Origin: Okapia johnstoni
Lineage: Eukaryota > Chordata > Mammalia > Artiodactyla > Giraffidae
Reading direction: 5' to 3'
DNA: 64,000 nucleotides
NCBI GenBank assembly: GCA_024291935.2
Contig: CM044313.1
Coordinates: 82,459,001-82,523,000, forward strand
A model generated the notes under the pieces. The model was not told the origin of the DNA, did no database searches, and saw nothing but the letters and a program-made list of their open reading frames with translations. The position numbers were made by a program, and so were the translations under genes. This document shows, in pieces, positions 1 to 10,900 of this stretch; position 1 is the stretch's first letter, and every line of letters begins with the position of its first letter.

Positions 1-1110
1 GCCTCTCTGAAAAGGATAGCACAACATCAGAGAAGCTAGATGGTCCTCAAGAGCTCTCCAGGATCTGCACGCGTTGAAGTGTCAAGACCAGGGCTGTTTC
101 CTGACTCTGAATCTCTCACAGCGTCCTCCAGAGGCCACAGGAAGTCAGTACAACACCTGTGGATCACACTCCTTGGAAAAAAAGCAAAGTAGTAAACTTC
201 TGAAGATGGCAGAGAAAGGCCGTCTCTACTCATAGCTCCTCTCCAAAATTAACTGAAGACAACAAGAAAAAAGGCAAAAGAAAGCTGCATTCTGATCAAA
301 GTTGGAATAATCAACACCTGCTGGTGGTGAATATGGAACCAGGATGAGGAAGTGAGGGAGGCCAGGAGATGACCCCAGGGTGGTGGTCAGCATGCTGTCC
401 ACACCGGAGTCTCCACTGTGTTTGTGGTCCCTGACAATGTGCCTCTCAAGTGTGAGCTTGGTTGAGGCTTTTTGGTTTTCCCCTCGTATCTAACACTGTA
501 ATATGTCTGGAGCAAAGAGCCTGGCCAAGTATGAACCCACTGAGCCACCTTGATGCAAAATCCAACAGTAAGGCTTTCATGATTTGTAACAAGTTGACGG
601 AAGAAGGGAGCAGATGAACAGTCCCTCCTCCTGAAAGTAAAAAACGCCGTATGTCTCAAGATGCCTCCTAACTGCACAGACCAAACCAGGGACAGAGAAG
701 CCAAAGGGAGTGGAAGCTGAAAGGAAGTGATCTCTATCCCTCCCCATCTCCTCTCCATTCTGGCTCATTCCATTTTAGATGCCAACGTCACATCTGGGTT
801 ACCCTTCTGGGTAATGTTAGAATTTCTGGAATGGTGTTCTCGGGTGGTATCAGTGACCAGGTATATTACCACTCAAGAAAAACTGTTCATATTTGCTTTT
901 TTTTCTCTGGATAAAAAATATTCATTTATTTGGGTTCAAATCTTAATGAATCCTTCTGAGAAATGAACATGCTTCAGAGAAGTATTCTAAATATGAACCC
1001 ATGGTTTCTTTTGTTATTGTTTACTGTCACATCCAATTTATTGAAAGGCTTTACTTGTAATGACTGATCTGCTTCTTTGAAGGTCGTGTAATTGGGGCCA
1101 GGGTAGGACA

Positions 1111-1316
1111 GTGTTAGTCACTAAGTTGTGTCCAACTCTTCGTGACCCTATGGACTGTAGCCCACCAGGCTTCTCTGTCCATGGAATTCTCCGGGCAGGA
1201 ATACTGGAGTAGGTTGCCATTCCCTTCTCCAGAGGATCTTCCAGACCCAGGGATCAAACCCAGGTCTCCTGCATTGCAGGCAAATTCTTTACCATCTGAG
1301 CCACCAGGGAAGCCCC
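1111..1316 (-). repeat. Bov-tA SINE, full-length
   Basis: The reverse strand reads GGGGCTTCCCTGGTGGCTCA, then the tRNA-Glu-like B-box region, and ends in the BovB-derived tail (GTGTCCAACTCTT on the plus strand). It is in the same orientation as PDZD2. Confidence 0.93.
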
Positions 1317-1721
1317 AGGATAGGGCTACACAGCTGTTAACTCTCGTTTCCCCAGCAGGTGGCTCCCTTGACAGGCAGTTTATGTCCACTACGGTGGACA
1401 GAGGTACTCATGGTGTTCCAGCATGCCTAGTCGTGTTGGAAGCACCTGCTGCAGACAAACTCCAGGGGTGGGGGTGGGTGGGGAAGATGGTAACTAGTCG
1501 CTCCTGGGGGATTAAAACACCAATCTGGCACTGAAAAATTCAAGACAAGCAAGCTGCAAGCAGTCGAGACACATCAGACTGAGCTGCTGAACTCGCCGCA
1601 CAGGACTTGGGGGAAGGGCTCTCCCAGGTCCTCTAAAGCTTGTGGCCCACGTCTGAGCACCGAGGTGGCAGCAGTCCCATCTTCCTGTGTTTTGTGTGGT
1701 TTTTGTTTTTTTTTACCCCCA

Positions 1722-1840
1722 AACTTGAAACTTTTTATTTTGTATTGAGGTATAGTCGATTAATAATGTTGTGGTAGTTTCAGGTGAACAGCAAAGGGAC
1801 TCAGTCTTACACACACAGGGATATATTCTCCCCATTTTCT
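1722..1840 (-). repeat. L1 3'-UTR fragment
   Basis: The plus strand begins with a T-rich run and then reads TTTTATTTTGTATTGAGGTA followed by AGCAAAGGGACTCAG. This is the antisense of an artiodactyl L1 3' end, the same family as 8202-8540. Its inner edge lies about 12 nt from the exon 15 donor. Confidence 0.75.
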
Positions 1841-1853
1841 GTATTTCACTCAC

Positions 1854-1971
1854 CTCTGATTGTGCTTTCGCTTCCTGAATGAGAGTGAGGACAGTAGATC
1901 TTGACCCCACTGACGACAGAATAGACTGCAGTCTTTGCTGATCCCCTGCTGAGACCAGGAGTTGTTGCAAA
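1854..1971 (-). CDS. PDZD2: PDZD2 window exon 15: segment just before PDZ5
   Basis: This 118-nt exon completes a split Asn (AA|T) and encodes [20 protein letters not shown] then [19 protein letters not shown], ending at phase 0. The acceptor is TTATTTAG and the donor GTGAGT. The segment looks helical and is close to human PDZD2, where it directly precedes PDZ5. The following PDZ5-6 exons were not found in 1-1853. An L1 relic starts about 12 nt past the donor. Confidence 0.95.
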
Positions 1972-4900
1972 CTAAATAATAAACATATTGGAAGAACGTT
2001 AAAGAAAAAAAGTTCCCCACTGTACTAGGATGCATTAAGAATGATCTCCTTTCTACCACATTGGAGGTATTTTCTGATTTTCATGCTCTCTTTTGGTCAC
2101 AGCTCCATTTCAAACTGAAGAATCTCAAACGCTCAACAGGAATTTCATTCACTGCCAACAGCAGTGGGAATTCCTATGGATTCTAGGATCCCTCCAAGAT
2201 GTTAGGGGACCAATGCTGAACTTGAACAGAAAATTTCAGACATACTAAATAATCTATTGGCTCCAGTAAAATATTTTAAAACATACTAGAAGTTTCCTGT
2301 TTGACTTCAGTCACTTTCAAAGGTTCCAATCCTCCCCCGATGGTCAGGTTTCCTTATCCTACCATCTCTCTCTCTAGCTCTGTGTTTTTGCAAAGTGCCC
2401 TGTCCTACAAAAGCCTCTCTTTAGAGCAACATTTTGGCAAACACTTTTCCCTGCAGGCACTTTATTTTTCCAGTACTAATATTAAAAAAAAAAACTGGAA
2501 GCTGGAATAGAAAAAGGATGTTAGTGGGATTTATTCAGTGTAATCTGAATAAAGCCTGTCATTTAACTAATTGTGTGTTGTTTCACTGTTAACTTCTGAC
2601 AAATGGACTGTGGTTACGTAAGGTGTTAACTTGAGCAGCTAGGTGAGGTGTACGTGGGAAGTTTGCACTATTTTTGCAACTTTTCTAAAAGTCTAGAACT
2701 AATCCATTAAAAAAAAAATATTGCATAAAAGGGGAAGGGTGGATACTTACTTAACTGACCAACTTCTTCTGGAAGGCAGATCCTGGGTGGTCTCACCCAC
2801 ATCGTGGGCTGAACTCGGTGCTCTGGGGTCAGTGGCTTTGGGACAGGCCCTGTCTGCCCCATCCTCAGGGCCTGAAAGGGCAGTGGACCCAGCGAGGCCC
2901 CCAGCAGGGGAGCCAAGTAACCTCCGGGGGACGATTTCCAGCTCGGTTTTGAAGAGCATGGCTGATGGCCCAGCCGAGAAGTCCTCGCTGCAGAGCTTGT
3001 CCAGGTCGGGCATGCTCAGGGCTCTCAGCTCCTGGAGCTTCGAGCGGGACAGAGGTGAGGCCTGTGTGTGACGCACCGAGGACTTGTTCCTCTTGGCGGG
3101 AGAGGCGGGGGTTGCGGTTGGGGCGGGGATGCCCGAAGGACCAGGTGGTCTCTTGGGGTCTGAGTCAGCACCCTTGTTACGGGCATCTGCCGGGGTCTGC
3201 CGGGAGACAGTCAGCATCATGCTGGACGGGGACTTGGTCATCGGGGGGACGACGGTGCCAGCTTCACCTTGACTTTCGCTGCAGGAACTCAGGCTGCGTC
3301 TCAGCGATCTTGCCGTTGGGTCACTGGAGTGGCCGAGGGTCCCGGAAACCACGCTGCCGGACGACCGTCTCCCAATGGGAGGCTTGGAGCTCACTGACAA
3401 GAAGGGGGAGGCCCCGGCCTTGGCCATGGGCCGGTCAGAGTGGGCCAGGTTCTCAAAAGACTTGATCCTCTGCTTCACAGAGAAAAATGAGGTGGATTCG
3501 TGGGGCCAGTTCTGCGGGGAGTAGTGATGTCTCCTGGTGACTGTGACTCTGTCTGTGAGCCGGCAGCTGGTTTCCTGGGCCGACAGGACATCCGCTTCCT
3601 CTGTCATTGGAAGGTTCCCTGAAGTCTCCAGCAGGGGCTTGACGCTGTATACACCCTGCCCATTAGCCAGGCTGAGAACGGTGCCTCTGGACGTCTTGGC
3701 CTCTAGGAGGCCCCCACTGGTGCCAGGGATTTGGCCGTCCCGAGGGGTGCGCCCTGGGCTCTGTGGGGCATGGCCCTCCCGGCCGAAATGACTGGGGAAC
3801 TGGGCCGGCATGGAGTAGGTCCTGGTCGCTGGCCTTGGCGTGAAGTAGGGATGGTCGTCCAGCACTGGGCCCACTGGTGGGCCGTTCCTGGGCACCCCCA
3901 GGGTGTCGGCCATCTGGCTGGGATCGGCCTTTCTAGCCGGCAGTTGCGGGGAGGAAGAGGAGGAGAGTCTTGCCAGGCTGACGGATCGCTGCTGCGCTTC
4001 CGGCTCCACCTGGGAGGCCCGAGTCAGGAGTGAGAACGGGTGGTTTGGGGAGGACTCCCCTGGCTGATGACAGAGCCCAGCCTCACTCTTCTCCTGTCGG
4101 TTGCTCTGAGACAAGAGCCCCCCCTGTCTGTCCCTCTCAGCCGGCATGTCACCACATGTGCTCTTTGGCATCCTTTCAGAAGGGATCTCAATGATTTCCA
4201 GCTGCTTGGTTCTTTCGAGAGGCTCACCAGCAATTATTTTGCTTCTTTTGTCACCAGTCACCCCAGGCAGGGCAGCTTCTGCGGAGTCCGTTTGGCTGGA
4301 TGGGGACCTCTCGGCCTGCCCGGAAGGGGGACCCTCCCGCTTGCTGGCCGCCATGGACGTGCCGCTCCTCGGTGCCACGGGACTTGCTGGCCCCAGGGAT
4401 GCCAGGGGAGCCCTGCTCTCTGGACCACACTTGGGAGGTCTGGGGGCAGCTGGGCAGCCTCCGTCGGGTTCTGCGTGCACAGCTGGGTGGAGCCTACCGC
4501 ACCCACCTTGCTCAGGAAGAGTCTTGGGGGTGGTCACAGGCGAAATGAACATCCTGATGCTCGAGTCGGATGCTGAGGGCTTCAGGGAGCCCGGGGTCCC
4601 AGGGGGCGGCTTGCCCTCCACACACTGGGGAGACTGGGGGGCAGCTGTGGCCTTCTTGTCCAGTTCCTCATGGTCAGCTGTATGGAACCGGTGCGACGCC
4701 ACCTTAGAAAGCATTTTGTGGGAGGCCTGGGGTGAGACAAGGGCTTTCCTGTGCTCTGTGCCCCCCATCTTCTCCATGTGAGTGCCTGGGGCCTCAGAAC
4801 TGACTTTGCTTTTGCTTTTGATGCTCAGTCTCTTCAGCTTAGGACCAGCTTTGGGTTTCTGACAGTTACTCAAAAGGGTTTCCACAGAACTTTTTCTAGG

Positions 4901-7900
4901 CAGGTCTTTATTCTCAAGATTCAGCCGAGGAGGGGGGCTATCTGGCACAGGCACCCCCTTCCTGTGGCTTGAGCTCAGCACCTGGGCCTTGGGGTCGGGA
5001 CTTTTGGCCAGCAGTGTGGATTGTTCCGTTTCTGTTTTGTTCTGTGGATGCGTCCCGTGGTTGTTCTTATTTATCTCTTTAAACCAGGCCATGAGGGGCC
5101 GCCTGGAGATGGCTTTTGGCTTTGGCAACAAGTCCTCTGGGCCTTGGCCTCCGGAGATGTGGTTTCCCAGAGCTGAGTCTCCGTTCTTGGGGACACACGC
5201 CCTGAAGGAGGCTTGGTTTTCAGCAGTGTGAGCATCTGTCTCGTGTTTCTCAGGTGGCGTCTTGTCATCCAAACAGTCATACTCCAAACCATTTACCATG
5301 TTAGGAGAACCGAGGGTGCCCAGGGGGCTGGGGACAGGCCTGGTACCCGGAGGAGGCTGGGTGGCTTCCCCAGAGTCTTCTTCACTTGGGGACCTGTGGT
5401 CTTGGGAGACCCTCGCATCCTCAGGCAGCTCCGCCTCCTGAGAGCTCACGTGTGACAGAGGAGGTGGTGGCTGTGGAGGGGTGGAGGTGCCTGGCACGAA
5501 GCGGGCTGTGTGGCCCACTTCTGCCCCCACCTGGCTCAGGGTTCCGTCCTTCAGTGCCAGGGCTGCGGCGAGGGAAGGGCAGGTGGCCACCCGGGCAGGA
5601 GCAAGGGCAGTGGCTGAAGGTCGATCTGGGGAGCCATCCGTGGAACAGATTTCCACCTGCTCCTCCTCGGACTCCGTCGTGTCTCCCTTGTGAGAAGGCT
5701 CGGGAGGACAAGGACGAGGAGGGGACCAGCTGTCCCGGGCGGGAGCTCGCGGGGCTTCGGTGAGTGACTCGGGGTCCGAGGACGAGTCCTCCACGTCCCC
5801 GTACATGGACGAGAGGGACACGGACGGCTCGGTGCTGTCGCCCAGGCCCGACAGCGAAGTGCTGTCTTCGTGGAGACTGCTGAGATTCCTAGAGTAGTTG
5901 CTCAGAAAGCTTTTGTTCACAGTAAAATGTCTGTCGGGATTTATGGAATCCAAAACCGAAGGCTGGCTGGCCCACTGAGGGGGAGGGGCTGGACCAGCCG
6001 CCCCGGGCCTCCTTGGGGCAAGGGTTGGACTCCCCGAGGCTGGCTGTGACCCCTGGGCAGCCTGCTCTCTGCTCAGCCTGTCCCCTTTCCCGGGGAATGC
6101 AAGTCTTGCTCCGGAGGCATCCAGTTCCACCAGGAGCCTGTCGATGTCTGTCACCGGGCAGGGCCCGCTCCCTCCGGGGCAGCTGGGCCCTGAGGCACCC
6201 CCACACGCCTCCTGGGCCTTGTCACTCGGCGATGGCAGGGCTGGGCTGGCCTGCGGTGCGCTGGCAGACCCCGAGTCTGTTCCCTGGGGCAGAGCTGACC
6301 CCTGGCAGTTTCCGGGGACAAGGACTGCTGTGGTTTGCAGAGCCTTGGCATGGTGACCCGGAACCCCCTCTTGGCTCTTCTCCCTGGACGTGAGGTCTCG
6401 TGGCAGCCCAGCACCAGTCGGAGGTGCCCCCTCTGCCATGGGTCCTGCTCCCCTGGGGGTTGTTGCCTTCTGGGCGGCACAGGGCGAGCTGGCGTTGGGA
6501 GCTGCTCTCATCTCACGGAGGTCAGGACAAGCTGTTGCCATTGTCCCTGGGGATGTGCTGTCCTCAGACTTGGGGATCCTGGGTGACTCTGGCCCTCCAG
6601 GGTCCTCAGGTTGCTTCGCTGGCCCTGTGTCCATTGAGGTCTGGCTGGGGTCAGGGTGAGCCGCCCTCTTCTGCCCTGGGGAAGGGAGAGGGTCTGGGGA
6701 TCCATCTGGTCCTGGGTGGAGAATAAAAAAAAAAAGTTGGAGTGGTGGGGGAGACACAGGGTGAAAGGTAAGAAAACAGAAAACTTCAATGAAAACAAGA
6801 GAAAATTGTAAACAGTCTCAATTTTTCTGTCTTTTTTAGAAAGACGTCCCATGGCTTAAATGTAGGCCTGTTTTTGTCTCTAAAATTACAGAGTGCTCAC
6901 ATCGAACAAATACCACCGTGCTTTAGAGGCTCTAAAATAACTCAGCATGGACAGCAGGAGGACCTCTGCCTCTGCCCTTTCTGGTTATTTATAAGGACAA
7001 GGGGACACCAGAAATCCTGCACTTGGGTTTCTGTACACCATCCACCCTCTGATGGCAAAAGCCACAGGAGTCAGCAGGCTGTTCTATTTGATTTCTTAGC
7101 TTGGGTTGATTCTGCAGTCAACTCAGTCCCCCACAGATTACATGGGGGTTTAGCCTTGTGCCTTGGATTAGGAGTCACAGAGTAAAGTGAAAGAGTCCCA
7201 GAAGGGAACTTGAGGGATTGACTGTTAGCGCAGGAGAGGAGGCTGATTCAGGCAGACGCATGGAATGCTCCAGACAGATGGAAGCCTGCCCTGACCTCCA
7301 GCGCATCCTGATCTGGGTCAGGGGTGTGGGAGAATGAGGAGGTCAGATAATCCCGGGAAGCGGAGACAGAGGGCTGCTGGACTTGAGTGGGATTCTGGGG
7401 GCATATCTGGAACAAAAGCCAAGGAGGAGGAGAAAGGCAAGGAAGGAAAGGGAATCAAAGCACAGAAGCCAGAGAGAGCATGAATTCTCCAAGGTTCAGG
7501 GACAGATGCCTCCTGCCTGGAAGTGAAGTCCCTCCACGTGCTGGGTCTGGAGAGCCACTCTGTCCTGGAGGCTCCTCCTCAAAAAGCCTGCACACGTGTG
7601 GGTTAGTCTGTCCACTTCTGGCACATGGCATCTTACAATAGGTGGGGGAATGGGGAGAAAAAAGAATATTTGATTTGCCTTTCCTTATGAACCCTGGGTC
7701 TGAGTGGGGGTAGAGCAAAAACCTCAGTTACAATGAAAGTTTTTGCTTTGAGAAGCGTGTCTCCCCCAGATGTTATAGTCACTCTACATCTCCCATGCAA
7801 ATCACCTTAACTGCATATGCCTGTCCCCTCTGAAGTTCCTAGATCAGTAATTAAGAACTAGTAGGACTTGGCACTGTGCTAAGAGTTTCTTGCACACTTC

Positions 7901-10900
7901 ATTTCCCTCCCAACACTGTGACCGTCTGCACTGGAATGGTGGGGAACTGAGGCACAGAGTGGTAAGTAAGCAGCATATTCAGGGTCAGAGAGTTCATGGC
8001 CAGGGGTCCCCCCAGGATGTGGACGTCCACAGCTCACGCAGTTACCTAAACCCTGACCAAACAGCCTCTGTGGAGACCACCTGATGGCAACAAGACCAGT
8101 TCATCAGGATACCCACAGAGACTTGACACAACCTCCCCAGGTCCCCATGGAAGGCTAGGGGCACAACAGATTCACATCCACCACCTCCTTTCCTCTGCTC
8201 ATTTTTTTTTTTTAAACTTTTCATTTTGTATTGGAGTATAGCCAATTAACAGTGTTGTAATGGTTTCAGGTAGACAGCAAAGGGACTCAGCCATACATAT
8301 TACATGGATCCATTCTCCCCCAAAATCCCCTCCCATCCAGGCCGCCACATAACACTGAGCAGAGTTCCCTGTGCTATACAGGTTGCTTATCCATTTTAAA
8401 TATAGCTGTCAGTGTGTACTTGTCCATCCCATACTCCCTAACTACCCCTTCTCCCCGTCCTTCCCTCCAGCAACCATAACCTGCTCAATCTTTTCAACTC
8501 CCTTCAGCATGACTTTCCTGTTTCTGCTGGTGCCAACTAGGAGGCTTCCCCGGTGGCTCAGATGATAAACAATCTGTCTGCAATACAGGAGACCTGAGTT
8601 TGATTCCTAGGTTGGGAAGACCCCCTAGAGAAGGTAATGGCCACCCACTCCAGTATTTTTGCTTGGAAAAATCCCATGGAGAGGAGCCTAGTGGGCTACG
8701 GTCCACGGGTTCGCAGAGTTGGACATGACTGACTGACAGCATGTACAGACGCAGGTGCCCGCTACAGGGAAAAGCAGCAGCGACCCAAAAGGAAGGGATG
8801 TGTGGCTGGTTTTCAGATTGATTCACTTGCTGAGCAAACCCTAAGATTTTGTTAGCAATTTGGCTTTTGTGCAGTGTGTAATGTAAAAGGGTTTTACTGA
8901 TGGAGATTAAATTACATGGAAGCAGTCCATGATGTCACCTTTCAAAATATTCCTTCACTTGGAAAGCCCCCAAATGCCCAACAATGGGAAGCATACTGGC
9001 TCAATTATGGTGCCTTATGGGGTAGAAGGCCCAGCAGCCCTTACAACTGATGTCATGGGTGTAGAAGAAGGTAGAGGGCCTGGTGCAGCTTCCTAACCAG
9101 AGGAGGTTACAGGTGTGCTGATAACCTGACTTAGGGTTAGGGTTAATGCTGAGGACGGCCTGCTGGGGCCAGCACCAGTCACAATGGCCTGGGAGCATCT
9201 TGCTGACCTCTTCAGGCTCCTCAGCTATTCTATAGCTGCAATACATAAGAATTATTAATTTTTTACTTCTCGGTAGAGGTTTTTCCTGCCATTTTTCTGC
9301 ACATTTGATTTCACATAAACAGTGTTGAGTTTCTGAAGGGCAGGATATTCTTCTGTTTCATCTTGTTCCTCATTCACAAAGATACATGTCGCAAAATGAG
9401 TAAAGGCTGGAGACTAGCTGAAGACAGATACCCATGAACTCAGGCCAAATGATCTAGTAAAGATGTTAAATGCAGGTAGCTTTTATCACTAGCCTATGAA
9501 GATCTCTCTCCCTCAAAATTTCCCCCATGTAACATTTTTATTAGTTAACTTCTACTCTTCCATCCTAAAGCTTAGTAAGTGATAAAATAATCTTACCTGT
9601 CCCGGGTTGTTGCCCCTGCTTGGATGTGGCTTCAGGTGGGTTCTCTGTAGAGTGGCTGGCATCTGGGTGGGGCAGGACACCACCTGGTCCCCATTCAGTG
9701 GGGACTCGTCCATCCCCGACAGACAGCTTGCCCAGAGATTCCTGGCACAAGGACAACTATGAGTCACTGTTAATGGCTTTCAGGGTTTTCTGCATCCTAA
9801 TACATCATATACAGAAGAGAGCTGGTTTGGGAAAATTCAAGGAGCCCTGGACCAGAAGCTACAAGACCCAGATTCTGGGTTTAAGGTCCACCTAGAAATT
9901 TCATGGCCTTGTCACTCTTCCTAAGCATTAACTTTAAGATGTGGGTGATTAGTAATAGTAGTAGTAGTGTTAGTCACTCAGTTGTATCCAACTCTTTGCG
10001 ACCCCATGGACTGTGGCCCGCCAGGCTCCTCTGTCCATGGGATTCTGCAGGCAAGAATACTGGAGTGGATTGCCATTCCCTTCTCCAGGGTGATTAGGAA
10101 AAGGCAAATCAAAACCACAATGAGATAGCATCTCAACCCCCTCAGAATGGCTTCAATCAAGAAAACAGAAATAACAAGTGTTTTGGGGCTTGCCTGGTGG
10201 CTCAGTGGTAAAGAATCCACCTGCCAACACAGGAGACATGGGTATGATCCCTGGTCCGGGAAGATCCCACAGGCCACAGAGCAACTGAGCTCGTGCGCCA
10301 CAACTACTGAGCCTGTGCTCCAGAGACCGTGAGCAGTAACTGCTGAGCCCACACGCTGCAACTACTGAAGCCTGCCTGCCCTGGAGCCCATGTTCCACAA
10401 CACGACACCACAATGAGAAGCCTGCACACTACAACTAGAGAAAGCCCAGATGCAACAATGAAGACCCACCATAGCCAAAAAATAAAATAAATCTTAAAAA
10501 AAAAACCCAAAATGCAGCATACAAAAGGCTATACAGAGGTAAGGCATTATTGTTATACTATTGCATTGTGATGTCCCAAACCAAAACCAGCTCATTTTGG
10601 GAGTCATGGAGAGGATGAATCTAAATAAATAAAATTAGCATTTAACATTTCAAAACTGTACTTTAGCCAAGCATCAATGACTTCATCTTCCTTTCTTCTA
10701 ATACCTACTATGAAAGTTTTCTTTAAAATAACCTTGCTAAAACGTTAAATCAGATTTATTTGATATTTACCCTCTGAGCGAAGGAGTCATAAAGTGGCCC
10801 AAAGGTGGCAGCAGAGGAAAGAGGTGAAACATTATCATTTAGCTACTCTTGTTTAAAGAAAAGAAAAAAAATCATTTAGTAAAATGTCAATTATCTGCTG

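Larger units (their letters stand above)
1..1853 (-). other. PDZD2: PDZD2 intron, downstream of last visible exon (partial)
   Basis: Intron sequence on the 3' side of the last visible exon. It holds one Bov-tA SINE (1111-1316) and an L1 relic (about 1722-1840). I see no exon, promoter or other feature in 1-1110 or 1317-1700; open frames here have no family resemblance. Confidence 0.8.
6712..9596 (-). other. PDZD2: PDZD2 intron upstream of the giant exon
   Basis: Contains a MIR relic (7861-7995), an L1 3' fragment (8202-8540) and a Bov-tA (8541-8745). In 6712-7860 and 8746-9596 I see no recognisable element. The acceptor side has a long T-run (about 6727-6737) before CCACCCAG. Confidence 0.85.

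Noticed and set aside
387..758. Minus-strand open frame checked as a PDZ5 exon
   Set aside because: Translation has no GLGF-type loop or other PDZ feature and does not resemble PDZD2.
2965..3465. Plus-strand open frame (166 codons)
   Set aside because: Another antisense shadow of the giant exon; no family resemblance.
4146..4781. Long plus-strand open frame (211 codons) over the giant exon
   Set aside because: It is antisense to confirmed PDZD2 coding sequence in GC-rich DNA where stops are rare, and its translation resembles nothing.
10185..10505. tRNA-like B-box sequences considered as tRNA genes
   Set aside because: They are heads of tRNA-Glu-derived SINEs with degenerate arms, seen many times in the window.
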